Assembly (NCBI GenBank): GCA_003104995.1
Contig: PQAO01000036.1
Location: 1 to 64,000 of the forward strand
Length of the DNA stretch: 64,000 nucleotides
Direction: 5' to 3'
Source: Dehalococcoidia bacterium
Lineage (GTDB): Bacteria; Chloroflexota; Dehalococcoidia; Tepidiformales; Tepidiformaceae
Both the position numbers and the translations under genes were made by a program. Under the pieces are notes generated by a model. That model saw only the letters and a program-made list of their open reading frames with translations, was not told where the DNA came from and did not search any database. Within the stretch, counting starts at the first letter, position 1. Each line of letters starts with the position of its first letter. Positions 1 to 9,393 of this stretch are shown piece after piece.

Positions 1-2
1 TG

Positions 3-1889
3 GCCGTCAAGCTCCTGCATCCCTGGCTTGCGGCAGAGGACACCTCGTTTCGCGACCGCTTCGAGCGCGAAGCCCATATCGCCGCCCTCCTGCGTTCCCC
101 GTACTCAGTGCGCCTCCTCGACTTCGGGGTGGCCGACGGGACGTACTTCCTCGTTATGGAGTATGTCGAAGGCACGACGGTGGGCGGGGAGCTCGAACAA
201 GGGCCGATGGAGCCCGTCCGGGCCTTGCGAATCGCGATCGACGTGGCCCGGGCGCTGGAAGAGGCGGCGGCGCGGGGCGTCGTCCACCGGGATATCAAGC
301 CCGACAATATCCTCCTGACGAGCGACGGGCGCGTGAAGGTCACGGACTTCGGCATCGCCCGGCAAGAAGGCGGCACCGGGCTCACGTCCGCCGGGCGATT
401 CGTTGGCACGGCGGAGTACGCGGCGCCCGAACAGGCGGTGGGCGAAGCCGATCATCGTTCCGACATCTACTCGCTCGGCGCGACGCTGTACTGCATGCTC
501 GCGGGCCACCCACCGTTCCAGGCCACGAGCGTCTGGGACCTGCTGCGGGAGCATCAGAGCACACCCGTTTCGATGGCGCCGCTGGTTAATCTGCCGGATT
601 CGATCACAAACCCCATCAGGCGGTGCCTGGAAAAGGACCCCCGGGATCGTTACCAGGGCGCGTCGGAACTCGCGGGCGCGCTCGAGCGGGCACTCGCCTC
701 GCTGCTCCACGGCACGCAGGCGCCGAAGGCCAGCCGCGCTCCCGGTCCCGGGACTGCCGGGCCGCACCCCGGTGAGACGCCAAAGGCAGGCGAGCCGCCA
801 CCGCAACCCGACATCGCGGCGACGCGGGTAGGCGAGCCCCCGCCCCCGCAAACGTCCCCCACGGTTGTCGGTGCAGTGCCCCCCGCGGCGGCGGCTCCCA
901 CGGTGGCCGGTGGGCCCCCTCCCCCCGCGCCGCCGGCCGGGAGCGTAACGTTTCCCATGGCCGTGGCCCCGGTTGGAATCCCGGCGGGCGGTCTTTCGAA
1001 CTTCGAGCTGACTATCTCCAATCCCGGTGCCGTGCCTGCCCGCCTGAACCTGTCGGTGACTGACCCTTCGGGCGTGCTGCAGGTTGCCGTCCCCACACCG
1101 GTCAACCTCGGGAGGGGCGAGATACTCCGCCTGCCGGTGGAGGTGCGCCAGCTGGCGGCGGCCGCCCCGCATGAGCGGCTGCTCGAATTCCAGGTGGCTG
1201 CCCAGCGCGAGGATGGCAGCCGGGCGGGATTCGTGAACGTCACAGTCACACCCATGCCGATCGTCCGCGCCAAGCGCGGCGGCGGCCCGCCGCTCTGGCT
1301 GTTCGCGGCGGGCGGGCTGGCTGCGGCGGCCGCTATCGGGGTTGGCGTCGTCGCGCTGCAGGGCGGCGACGGCGGCACGGCACAGCCCACGGCAACGGCC
1401 GCGGTCACCGCGCCCGCCACTCCCGCCACCACTCAGACGGCAACAACCCCGGGCACGACCCAGTTGCCCGCAACGCAGCCGCCCACAACCGGGCCGACCC
1501 AGGTGTCGGCGGGTTCGATCCAGGTGCTCGAACGCTGGGACTACGCCTTTGCCATCACGGCGAACACGTGCCCCTTCGGGGCCTCGGTGGGCGACCGCTA
1601 CGCGGTGTCGTTCCGATTCGAGCCGGCGACAGGCAGCAGCGCCGTGATCAACGACGGCGACCGCGTGCGGGTGACCGCCGTCCAGGACCGGGATATCGAC
1701 CTTGGCGTGTTCACGTTCCGGTTCGTCGACTGGAAGTTCACCTACCCGGTGGTGGCAGCCGGCGGCCAGCGAGGGACAGCCACGGTGATCACGACGTTCA
1801 GGGACGCGACAACGATCGGGGCGTCGTCGCTCACGGAAAACTACCCGTCGCCCGGCTGTGCGATCACGGGAGCGCCGTTCGGTAACTGA
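3..1889 (+). CDS. Membrane Ser/Thr protein kinase (PknB type), 5' end outside window
   Basis: Hanks-type kinase that phosphorylates Ser/Thr of partner proteins in the cytoplasm. The reading frame is open from the first bases and already contains the AVK lysine (codon at 9-11), so only the glycine-rich loop and start are missing. Catalytic loop HRDIKPDN lies near 285-308, DFG near 346-354, and an APE-like AAPEQ near 421-435. After the kinase fold comes a Pro-rich juxtamembrane stretch, a conserved-looking beta domain, one membrane helix (about 1288-1365), a Thr/Ala/Pro-rich linker and a small exported C-terminal domain of about 115 residues containing two Cys. The next gene encodes three FHA domains, which read phospho-Thr, so the pair probably works as kinase and substrate. 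The ligand of the outer domain is unknown. Confidence 0.93.
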   Translation, partial: AVKLLHPWLAAEDTSFRDRFEREAHIAALLRSPYSVRLLDFGVADGTYFLVMEYVEGTTVGGELEQGPMEPVRALRIAIDVARALEEAAARGVVHRDIKPDNILLTSDGRVKVTDFGIARQEGGTGLTSAGRFVGTAEYAAPEQAVGEADHRSDIYSLGATLYCMLAGHPPFQATSVWDLLREHQSTPVSMAPLVNLPDSITNPIRRCLEKDPRDRYQGASELAGALERALASLLHGTQAPKASRAPGPGTAGPHPGETPKAGEPPPQPDIAATRVGEPPPPQTSPTVVGAVPPAAAAPTVAGGPPPPAPPAGSVTFPMAVAPVGIPAGGLSNFELTISNPGAVPARLNLSVTDPSGVLQVAVPTPVNLGRGEILRLPVEVRQLAAAAPHERLLEFQVAAQREDGSRAGFVNVTVTPMPIVRAKRGGGPPLWLFAAGGLAAAAAIGVGVVALQGGDGGTAQPTATAAVTAPATPATTQTATTPGTTQLPATQPPTTGPTQVSAGSIQVLERWDYAFAITANTCPFGASVGDRYAVSFRFEPATGSSAVINDGDRVRVTAVQDRDIDLGVFTFRFVDWKFTYPVVAAGGQRGTATVITTFRDATTIGASSLTENYPSPGCAITGAPFGN

Positions 1890-1975
1890 CCGCGGCAACC
1901 GCGAAGTAGTGCCGCCCGGTCCCACAGAGGTCGACCGGTCGGCCCATTCCTCCGGGCGGTCCCGGCGCGTAGGCT

Positions 1976-4756
1976 TTGGCGGAAATCACTCCAGGCGGAC
2001 GCACCGTGCCAACGCTGTTCGTATCGGAAGGCGGCGAAGAACGCTCCTATCCCATCGCCGGGAGCATCGTGTTTGGCCGCGCCCCTGATGCCGATGTCCA
2101 GCTCCAGAACATCCGCGTCTCGCGCCACCATGCCTCGATTGTGCCGACTCCGGACGGCCTGATGTTCATGGACCTTGGCAGCGCCAACGGTTCGCGGGTG
2201 AACGGCCGGGAGGTCGAACCTCGCGTGCCGGTGGCGGTGAAGCCAGGGGACGTGCTTGCGCTCGCTGAGTCTGAAGTCCGGATTGGAGACGCAGCCGGGG
2301 CCAGCGCTCAGCAGGCGGCCGGCAGCGTGACCCGTGTCGCTCCCGCTGGAGCGCCGGTGCAAACCGGCCCACATGCGACGGTGATGGCCGCGTTCCTTCC
2401 ACGGCTCGAGATTGTGACGGCGGCCGGGACCTCGGAAGTGCCGCTTCAGGGCGATGTCATCACGCTGGGCCGCGAAGCCGATAACCAGATCCGGGTGGAT
2501 GCGGACGTGGTCTCGAGGCACCACCTGGTCCTCCGCCGCAGCGGCACCGCGTACGTCGCCGAAGACCTGGGGACCACCAACGGCATTCGGGTCGGCGGAG
2601 CCCGGGTTGAGCGGCACGAGCTCCGTGACGGGGATGTCCTCGACATTGCGGGGGTGGTTTCGCTGCGCTACTCGACGTCGCCCGTGGCGGCGGCGCCCGC
2701 CGAGCAGCAAGACATCACGCTGGACGCGAACAGGACGGTCACCATCGGCCGGGGCGAAGGCTGCGAACTGCGCCTGTCCCATCCGACGGTGTCGCTGCTG
2801 CACGCGCGGGTGTCCCCGGGCCCGGGGGGCACGCGCGTCGTCGAGGACCTGGGCTCGACCAACGGGACGTACGTCAACGGCATCCGGCTCGCGGGGGGCG
2901 AACAGCGGGCGCTGGCGCCTGGCGACGTGGTGCAGGTGGGCCCGGTGCGGCTGCACCTCAGTGCCCAGGGGATCCGCCAGGAGGACCATTCCCAGCACAT
3001 TCGCCTGACCGCGGTCGGGCTGCACCAGCGTGTGAGCGACAAACTGAACCTGCTCCAAAACATCTCGGTGGTCATCGAGCCCCAGGAGTTCGTGGCGATT
3101 GTGGGCGTGAGCGGTTCGGGCAAGTCGACGCTGCTCGGAGCGCTGAGCGGGCTGCGGCCGGCCACGGACGGCGACGTGTTACTGAACGAGACATCGCTGT
3201 ACGACCACTTCCAGGCTTTCCGGACCACGCTTGGCTACGTTCCCCAGGACGACATCCTCCACCGCGATCTGCCCGTGGGGAGAGCGTTGAACTATGCCGC
3301 CGAACTGAGGCTGCCCGACGACACGGGAGAGAAGGAGAGGCACCAGCGGGTTGACTCAGTGATGGCCACGCTGGGGTTGAACGAGCGCAAGGAGACTCCT
3401 GTCGGGCGGCTGAGCGGAGGCCAGCGTAAACGCGTTTCCATCGGGGCGGAGTTGCTGACGCAGCCCGGGTTGTTCTTCCTCGACGAGGCGACTTCGGGGC
3501 TGGACCCGGGGACCGAGAGCCAGCTGATGCGCCTGCTGCGGAAGCTCGCCGACGATGGGCACACGATCGCCCTCATCACCCACGCGACGAAGAACGTGAT
3601 GCTTTGCGACCAGGTGCTGTTCCTGGCGAGGGGTGGGAACCTCGCGTACTACGGCCCGCCGGACCAGGCGCTGGGCTATTTCGGCGTCGAGGACTTCGAC
3701 GGCATCTACGAGAAGCTGGAGGCGGAGAAGTCGCCGGAGGAGTGGGCGGCGCTGTACCGGGCATCGAGCCAGTACCAGGAGTTCGTGGTGCGACGGCTCG
3801 CGGCCACGCCGGGTGGCCCACCGGTGCCGGGATCCGCGGCGCTGGCGGCACACCCCGCGCCAGCCGCCGGCCGGACATCTTCAGCCTGGCACCAGTTCCG
3901 GGTGCTCTCGCGACGGTACTTCGACCTGATCCGGCGCGACCGGGTGAACTTCGCCCTGTTGTTCCTGCTGGCGCCGGCGCTCTCGCTGATCGACCTGATC
4001 GCCTGGCCGGGCGACACGCTCGACCGGGAGACCGGCGACGGGAGCCGGGCGATGACGATGTTCTTCCTGGCCGCCCTCATCCCGTTCCTCGTCGGTTCGT
4101 TGAGTTCGGTGCGGGAGATCGTGAAGGAGTCGGCGATCTACGCGCGGGAACGGGCGGTGGCGCTGCGGATCTGGCCGTACCTGTGGTCGAAGATCGCCAT
4201 CGCTTCGGTGTTCGCGCTGTACCACGGCGCGGTGCTCTGGGCCGCGAAGGTGATCCTGATCGACTACCCGGGCATCAGCACCGGCGACTATGCAGCCATG
4301 TACATCACGCTCGTGCTTGCGGTGGTCTCGGGTGTGATGTGGGCGCTCCTCATCTCAGCGGTCACGCGGAAGGAAGAGCAGGCGATGATGCTGATCATCG
4401 GCGTTATCGTGGTCCAGCTCGTGTTCTCCGGCGGATTGGTGCCGATTTCAGACCTTGGGCCGGTTGGGGCGGTGCTGGCCTCGCTCGACAGCACCTCGTG
4501 GGCACTCAAGGGGCTGACAGCGGCCAGCGGGATCTCCACGGACGGCTGCGTGGGCGACCTGTTGCAGTGCAACCTGCCGGGCATCCAGGGGCTGGCCACG
4601 CCGCAGGAGCGCCAGCTGGCTTACACGGGGATCGACGAGCAGTTCGCCGACCTGTTCGGTGCGAACGTGGTGGTGTGCTGGGCCTGGATGATCGGCCTCA
4701 TCGGCGCGACGGCACTCGCTGTCTACTGGCTGCAGAAGCGCAAGGACACGCTGTAG
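1976..4756 (+). CDS. Triple-FHA ABC exporter (Rv1747/ABCG-like), 926 aa
   Basis: Half-transporter that couples ATP hydrolysis to export, with phospho-Thr-reading domains in front. FHA domains are at residues 13-107, 142-234 and 245-330; each has the GR, SRHH (third: SLLH) and NG signature positions. The ABC domain is at about 340-565, with Walker A GVSGSGKST (377-385), signature LSGGQRKR (479-486) and Walker B LFFLDE (499-504). An ABC-2 membrane domain with about six helices fills 655-925. The layout matches mycobacterial Rv1747, which has two FHA domains and is controlled by the adjacent kinase PknF; here there are three and a kinase lies 86 bp upstream. The start is TTG at 1976; GTG at 2006 is also possible because the first FHA strand begins just after it. 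Substrate unknown. Confidence 0.93.
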   Translation: MAEITPGGRTVPTLFVSEGGEERSYPIAGSIVFGRAPDADVQLQNIRVSRHHASIVPTPDGLMFMDLGSANGSRVNGREVEPRVPVAVKPGDVLALAESEVRIGDAAGASAQQAAGSVTRVAPAGAPVQTGPHATVMAAFLPRLEIVTAAGTSEVPLQGDVITLGREADNQIRVDADVVSRHHLVLRRSGTAYVAEDLGTTNGIRVGGARVERHELRDGDVLDIAGVVSLRYSTSPVAAAPAEQQDITLDANRTVTIGRGEGCELRLSHPTVSLLHARVSPGPGGTRVVEDLGSTNGTYVNGIRLAGGEQRALAPGDVVQVGPVRLHLSAQGIRQEDHSQHIRLTAVGLHQRVSDKLNLLQNISVVIEPQEFVAIVGVSGSGKSTLLGALSGLRPATDGDVLLNETSLYDHFQAFRTTLGYVPQDDILHRDLPVGRALNYAAELRLPDDTGEKERHQRVDSVMATLGLNERKETPVGRLSGGQRKRVSIGAELLTQPGLFFLDEATSGLDPGTESQLMRLLRKLADDGHTIALITHATKNVMLCDQVLFLARGGNLAYYGPPDQALGYFGVEDFDGIYEKLEAEKSPEEWAALYRASSQYQEFVVRRLAATPGGPPVPGSAALAAHPAPAAGRTSSAWHQFRVLSRRYFDLIRRDRVNFALLFLLAPALSLIDLIAWPGDTLDRETGDGSRAMTMFFLAALIPFLVGSLSSVREIVKESAIYARERAVALRIWPYLWSKIAIASVFALYHGAVLWAAKVILIDYPGISTGDYAAMYITLVLAVVSGVMWALLISAVTRKEEQAMMLIIGVIVVQLVFSGGLVPISDLGPVGAVLASLDSTSWALKGLTAASGISTDGCVGDLLQCNLPGIQGLATPQERQLAYTGIDEQFADLFGANVVVCWAWMIGLIGATALAVYWLQKRKDTL

Positions 4757-4763
4757 GCCACGG

Positions 4764-6242
4764 TCACTTCCTGTCGAGTGCGCGGGCGAGCCCTTCTTCC
4801 ACGGTTCGAAGCACCTTCAGGCGGGCGTAGTACTTGTCCTCGGCCTCCACGAGCGTCCACGGGGCGAGTTCGGAGCTGGTGCGCTCCACCATGTCGCAGG
4901 CGGCGGCCTCGTAGGCGTCCCACTTTTCGCGGTTGCGCCAGTCTTCCTCGGTGATCTTGTAGCGCTTGAAGCCCATGGCCTCGCGCTCCTGGAAGCGGCG
5001 GAGCTGTTCATCCTTGCTGGTGGTGAGCCAGAACTTGAGCACGGTTGAGCCGGAGAGCACGAGCTGTTCTTCGAAGGCGTTGATCTCGCCGTAGGCGCGT
5101 TGCCAGTCGGCGGGCGGGCAAAGGCCCTCGAGGCGCTCGACAAGGACGCGGCCGTACCACGACCGATCGAAGATGGTGAAGTGGCCCCAGCGGGGGAGAT
5201 TGCGCCAGAAGCGCCAGAGGTAGGGCCGGGCGCGCTCCTCATCGGAGGGAGCCGCGATCTGGACGACCTGGTAGAAGCGCGCGTCGAGCGCCTGGGTGAC
5301 CCGCCGAATGGCGCCGCCCTTCCCGGCGGCGTCGGAGCCCTCGAAGACCAGGACTGCGGAGCGTTTGCGGTCCTGGAGCTCACGCGCCATCCGGCCGATG
5401 GCAAGCTGGCGCCGAACGAGCTCCTTGCGGTATTCGGCAACGGTCACGCTCTGAGTGAGGTCGAGCGAGGAGATAACGTTGGGAACGATGGGCGCGGGGA
5501 TGGGCGGGGCCGCCGAAGCCTCGGGCGCGGCCGGCGCGGCGAGGCGCTGTTCGATGGCGGCGAGCAACGTCTCGGCCACGGTGAGGTGGCGGTAGCGGGC
5601 GTCCCAGGCCTCGATAACGTGCCAGGGGGACCGGCCGCTGCTGGTCCGGCGGATGGCGCGGCTGGCCGAATTCACGAACTGGTCGTAGGTCTTGTGGAAG
5701 CGCCAATCCATCTTGGTGACACGCCAGGCCGTGTCCGGATTCTTCGCGAGCTTCTTGAAGCGCTTCGCCTGCTGGTCCTTCGTGATGTGTAGCCAGACCT
5801 TCACGAGGAGGACGCCCTCGTCCTCCAGCATGCGCTCGAAGTCGACGATGCGGCGAAGGCCATCCTCCAGGCCCGCCTCGTCAAGGTTGCCGAGGGAGTG
5901 CTGGCTGATAGGGCGCGTGTACCAGGAGCCAAAGAAGATGCCGATGCGGCCCCTTCCGGGGAGGCGCCGCCAGAAACGGTAGTACTCGGGCCGTTCCAGC
6001 TCTTCCTCGGATGGGGCGCCGAGGGCATGCGTCTCGATGCCTCTCGCGTCGAGCCAGTTCAGGAGGAGGTTGACGGTCTCGCCCTTGCCCGCGCCCTCGG
6101 CGCCGGCGACAACGATGACCACGGAAAAGCCTGCGGTGGCGAGGCGAAGCTGGGCGTCGAGGAGGGCTTCCCGCAGTTCGGGTTCGCGTTGGGCAAAGGC
6201 CTCGCGGTCTACCTTGCGGCCGAGCTGGGCGCTTTCGAACAT
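4764..6242 (-). CDS. pap: Polyphosphate:AMP phosphotransferase (tandem PPK2), 492 aa
   Basis: Transfers phosphate from polyphosphate to AMP to make ADP (class II PPK2). The protein is two fused PPK2 domains, as expected for the family length. The C-terminal half has the full P-loop GSDAAGKGG followed by the FDRSWYGR lid-type motif; the N-terminal half has GAEGAGKGE and a degenerate FFGSWYTR. In known Pap enzymes the C-terminal domain is the catalytic one, consistent with its better motifs here. It begins 18 bp after the cyclase gene on the same strand with a good AAGGAG site, so the two are probably cotranscribed. The partner gene makes cAMP, so AMP arising from its breakdown could be a substrate, but that link is inference. 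Confidence 0.93.
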   Translation of the reverse strand: MFESAQLGRKVDREAFAQREPELREALLDAQLRLATAGFSVVIVVAGAEGAGKGETVNLLLNWLDARGIETHALGAPSEEELERPEYYRFWRRLPGRGRIGIFFGSWYTRPISQHSLGNLDEAGLEDGLRRIVDFERMLEDEGVLLVKVWLHITKDQQAKRFKKLAKNPDTAWRVTKMDWRFHKTYDQFVNSASRAIRRTSSGRSPWHVIEAWDARYRHLTVAETLLAAIEQRLAAPAAPEASAAPPIPAPIVPNVISSLDLTQSVTVAEYRKELVRRQLAIGRMARELQDRKRSAVLVFEGSDAAGKGGAIRRVTQALDARFYQVVQIAAPSDEERARPYLWRFWRNLPRWGHFTIFDRSWYGRVLVERLEGLCPPADWQRAYGEINAFEEQLVLSGSTVLKFWLTTSKDEQLRRFQEREAMGFKRYKITEEDWRNREKWDAYEAAACDMVERTSSELAPWTLVEAEDKYYARLKVLRTVEEGLARALDRK

Positions 6243-6260
6243 GACGAGTCTCCTTACGGC

Positions 6261-8123
6261 TCAGGCCTGTTTCTGGATGGTCATGGCGGGGTCGAACGGT
6301 TCGGGACGGGAGCGCAGGCACTCCACGGCGCGGGAAAGCAGCTGGAGGCTGGGGATGTCGTAGTCGGGGCCGCGGGCGAGGAGGCCGGCAAGCAACCCGC
6401 ACGCCTCGGACCACTCGCGCGCCTCGAAGTGGGCGAGGGCCAACTCGAAGCTGTCGCGGAGCGCTTTCCACTCGGGCGTTGGCGCCCCCGGAAAGAGCTC
6501 GAACACGCCGACCGGTTCGGCGAAGCCCTGGACGCGGAGGCTGCCGAGGCGGCGGGTGGCGAACCGGTCGGGCAGGCGATCGCGGGCAGCGCCGGAGATG
6601 ATGGCAGGTACGCCGACCGACTTCGTAGCGTTTTCCAGGCGGCTGGCGAGGTTCACCGCGGGGCCCATGGGGCCGTACTTGAACTTGACCCGGCTGCCGG
6701 TGTTGCCGACAAGGGCGGGGCCGGTGTGGATGCCGACGCCAACCCGGATCGGCTCGCGCGCTTCGGTTTCCCAGCGGGCGGAGAGGGCGGGCAGGTCGCC
6801 CAGGAAGGCGATTGCTGCGGAGCAGGCCCGGACCGCGTGGTCGGGCTGGTCGGTGGGCGCGTTCCACATCGCGAGGAGGCCGTCGCCCACGTAGTCGACG
6901 ACGACTCCGTCGGTTTCGCGGATACGCTGGGATTGGAGTTCCATGACCTCCTGCATCATCACGAAGGTGCGTTGCGGGCCAAGGTTCTCGGAGATGCGGG
7001 AGAAGTTGCGGACATCGCTGAAGAGCACCGTCACCTCGCGTTCGCGGCCTTCGAGGAGGGAGGCATCGAGGGCGAGTTCGCGTGCCAGTTCGGGCGAAAA
7101 GAATTGCTCGAACTGGACCTGGCTGCGGATCGCGCGTTCGCGCTGCTCTTCGCGTTCGAGGCCCGCACCGGCGGCGGCGGCGAGTACCTGGACCACGAGC
7201 GCTTCGAGCATGGTGATGCGCGGAGGCGGCGCGTTCGGCCGGAGCGAGCGGGCGCCGTAAACGATCCCGGCGACCTCGCCCTCAGGGTCGAGCACTGGAG
7301 CGGCAACCACCGTATCGACGCCGACCAGGCTGGAACTGAGGAACTCGGGCCCGAGGTTGCGGTACACGGTCTGGCGAAGGCGCAGGACCTCATTGACGAT
7401 CGTCGAGCTGTAGGGCGAACGGTCGCCGGGGTCGGCTGGAAAACTCGCGCCGATGGCCCACTTGCCTTCCTGGCGAAGCAAGACGAGGCCGCGATCGAGG
7501 CCCACCAGGTCGACGATCGCGCGGGCGGTCGAATCGAGAAACTCGGCCGAGGTGGCCGCGGCCTGCTGCACCGAAACGAGCGTCTCGAACCAGTGAGCGA
7601 GGACTTCGGGCCCGGGGGTCTCGCCGAGCTCGTGCAGGGCCACCGGATGGGTTGCGGGACCGGGCGGCCGGGCGATGACTTCGACACCGGGCGGGAGGGG
7701 ATGATCTTCCAGGGTTGTGCGCGCGCGGGCGGCGGGTGGCGCGCTCCCGGTCGCCACGGGCACCGGCTGAACCGTTTCGGCGGGTGTGGCCGGAGGGGCG
7801 GGCACGGCCGGCGCAGGCGCCTGCGCGACCTCGACTTCGCTGTGGCCGATGGAGAAAACGACGGGCAGATCTACCAGGGTTGACTGGCCGGTGGCGAGTT
7901 CTCGTCCATCAGCAAGACGAACGTTCGAGCTGCCACTGAGGTTCTCGACGGCCAGGCGGCCCGGCGAGTCCTCCTCCAGGCGAAGGTGGTCCCGGGAGAC
8001 GAAGGGGTCGGTCATGAAGCAGCGGCGCACATCGTGCGCGGGTCCCCGCCCGAATTCGAGCGGTCCGGCGCCGTGATCGAAGGCGCGTTCCTGTCCTTCG
8101 CTGCGGACGACGACGTGAAGCAT
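6261..8123 (-). CDS. FHA-GAF-class III adenylate/guanylate cyclase, 620 aa
   Basis: Soluble nucleotide cyclase with two sensory domains. FHA-like domain at residues 15-100 (FGRG, SRDH), a Pro/Ala linker, a GAF domain at about 175-320, a helical connector, then a class III catalytic domain at 360-545. Metal-binding aspartates are seen in LFSDVRNFS and YVGDGLLAMW, and the transition-state Asn/Arg pair in VNLASRLE, so the domain should be active; the purine-selecting positions do not let me decide firmly between ATP and GTP. The FHA domain suggests recruitment by a phosphorylated partner, and a Ser/Thr kinase lies 6 kb away on the other strand. It is the first gene of an operon with pap. Confidence 0.93.
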   Translation of the reverse strand: MLHVVVRSEGQERAFDHGAGPLEFGRGPAHDVRRCFMTDPFVSRDHLRLEEDSPGRLAVENLSGSSNVRLADGRELATGQSTLVDLPVVFSIGHSEVEVAQAPAPAVPAPPATPAETVQPVPVATGSAPPAARARTTLEDHPLPPGVEVIARPPGPATHPVALHELGETPGPEVLAHWFETLVSVQQAAATSAEFLDSTARAIVDLVGLDRGLVLLRQEGKWAIGASFPADPGDRSPYSSTIVNEVLRLRQTVYRNLGPEFLSSSLVGVDTVVAAPVLDPEGEVAGIVYGARSLRPNAPPPRITMLEALVVQVLAAAAGAGLEREEQRERAIRSQVQFEQFFSPELARELALDASLLEGREREVTVLFSDVRNFSRISENLGPQRTFVMMQEVMELQSQRIRETDGVVVDYVGDGLLAMWNAPTDQPDHAVRACSAAIAFLGDLPALSARWETEAREPIRVGVGIHTGPALVGNTGSRVKFKYGPMGPAVNLASRLENATKSVGVPAIISGAARDRLPDRFATRRLGSLRVQGFAEPVGVFELFPGAPTPEWKALRDSFELALAHFEAREWSEACGLLAGLLARGPDYDIPSLQLLSRAVECLRSRPEPFDPAMTIQKQA

Positions 8124-8228
8124 CGGACTCGATCGAGGCGGTTTGGGAGCCGGGCTCCCGGCCTGCCGGCCAAGGGTACGGTGGAGCGGTGGGGAATTGA
8201 AGGACGATGGGGGTTGACCGCGGGGGCC

Positions 8229-8251
8229 GCCCGGCCGGGAATAGGCCGGGC
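8229..8251 (-). terminator. GC-rich hairpin after the anchored-protein gene
   Basis: Perfect 8-bp inverted repeat GCCCGGCC / GGCCGGGC with a 7-base loop, about a dozen bases past the stop codon of the gene ending at 8264 and before the cyclase start. There is no T tract, so it may be a GC-only terminator or an mRNA-stabilising hairpin. Confidence 0.4.
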
Positions 8252-8263
8252 ACCGGCCGATCG

Positions 8264-9055
8264 TTAATCAGCGAGGTTCGGGCTGGGCGGGCCGAACGGG
8301 GCGATGGTGAACGTCACCTGGGCAGGGGCGGTCACGCCGATCCCGCCGGGGCTTCCTCCGGACTTGACGCCTGTAAGCTGAATGGTTGGAGCGGATGTGG
8401 CCGTGCCCGAGACCGAGTACGTCACTTGGCCCTCACCCGGACACCTGTGGAACGAGATGAACCCACCGACTTCGGCGCCCTGCTGGGTAAGCGCCACGCT
8501 CCACCGGTACGGAGCCGAAACGTTGTCGCATGTTCCGGCGCTGTGCCACGTCCCTGCGAAGTTCATGATCGGCGCAGTGGTGGCAGTGGCGGTCGCAGTC
8601 GGGGTAGCGGTGGGCGGCGCGGTCGTCGGCGTCGCTGTTGGCGGAGCAGTGGTCGCCGTCGCTGTTGGCGGTGCCGTGGTCGCCGTCGGCTGAGCGGTGG
8701 GTGCCGCGGTCGCCGGGGGGCGGGTCGCTGTTGCTGTTGGCGGGGCTGTGGTCGCGGTTGCCCCCTGGGTTGGGCTCTGCGCCGCGGCGGTCGCAGTGGC
8801 GGCCGTCGGCGACGTAGCCGGGGAGGACGTCGCCGGCGGGGAGGCGGTGCCTGCCGGCGTTTGCCCGGCCACCGTCCCGGTTGCCGCAGTTGTTGGCGTG
8901 GTCGCGGGGGTTGCGGTTTGACCGCCGTCGCCGTCCGAGGGTGGCGAATCGCCGTCGTCGCCGGTGAGGGCAAAGACCGCGCACCAGCTCGCGATGGCGA
9001 CGACTGCCACGACGCTGGCCCCGATGGCGCCGAGACGGAGCCATCGTGAGCTCAT
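8264..9055 (-). CDS. Membrane-anchored exported protein with Thr/Pro/Ala linker, 263 aa
   Basis: Function not recognised. The start chosen is ATG at 9055 because the residues after it (MSSRWLRL, then a hydrophobic run) form an N-terminal membrane anchor; the open frame continues upstream to 9220 but with unfoldable-looking sequence. After the anchor a roughly 130-residue Thr/Ala/Pro low-complexity linker leads to a C-terminal domain of about 90 residues beginning NFAGTWHSAGTC, which looks like a small beta-barrel with Cys and a GTW opening such as lipocalin-like folds use. It probably stands outside the membrane. The same anchor-linker-domain plan occurs in the kinase and the Hsp70-like protein of this window. 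Confidence 0.75.
   Translation of the reverse strand: MSSRWLRLGAIGASVVAVVAIASWCAVFALTGDDGDSPPSDGDGGQTATPATTPTTAATGTVAGQTPAGTASPPATSSPATSPTAATATAAAQSPTQGATATTAPPTATATRPPATAAPTAQPTATTAPPTATATTAPPTATPTTAPPTATPTATATATTAPIMNFAGTWHSAGTCDNVSAPYRWSVALTQQGAEVGGFISFHRCPGEGQVTYSVSGTATSAPTIQLTGVKSGGSPGGIGVTAPAQVTFTIAPFGPPSPNLAD
8571..8900. repeat. Imperfect short direct repeats encoding the Thr/Ala/Pro linker
   Basis: Imperfect repeats built around GTCGCTGTTGGCGG and GTGGTCGCCGTCG, clearest at 8620-8700. They encode the TATTAPPTA-type linker of the anchored protein. They are degenerate and in frame, so this is protein low complexity and not a CRISPR array. Confidence 0.7.
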
Positions 9056-9393
9056 CGTCTGCCCGGTTCCCGGTTGTTGTGCTGCCACCGGATGCCCCCT
9101 CACGCGTGAGATTTTCAGGCGCTGCGCCGGGAGGGAGCCAGACCACGGATGATTGGGGCCGGCATCCGGGGGGGCTGGCCGCTGAGCGGGCGTTACCGCA
9201 GCCCCTCTGGCGAAGATCACGCGACAGCATAGCGACCATTTCGGGGTCTTGCACGGGCTACCGGCAGCAGGCTGACCGTGGAAACCACGGCCGGAAAGCC
9301 CCGTGGAATGGGCTGTTCGGAGGGACGACGGGGCTTGCGCGGAGGTTTACTGTACATCTGCCGATGGCATCGGGGTGCCAGGAGGGTAGAGAT
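9056..9393. promoter_or_regulatory. Divergent intergenic region (338 bp)
   Basis: No gene seen. It separates the leftward anchored-protein gene and the rightward protease gene and must hold both promoters, but I see no convincing -35/-10 pair. A clear AGGAGGG site at 9380-9386 sets the protease start. Confidence 0.5.

Noticed and set aside
105-1925. Long minus-strand frame opposite the kinase
   Set aside because: Arg/Gly/His-rich translation without motifs; a GC-bias shadow of the plus-strand kinase gene.
5898-7883. 661-codon plus-strand frame opposite the cyclase
   Set aside because: The opposite strand shows FHA, GAF and cyclase motifs; this frame has none.
8571-8900. Tandem-repeat-like DNA that might be read as a CRISPR or VNTR
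   Set aside because: The repeats are degenerate, in frame and encode a Thr/Ala/Pro linker; no constant repeat with unique spacers.
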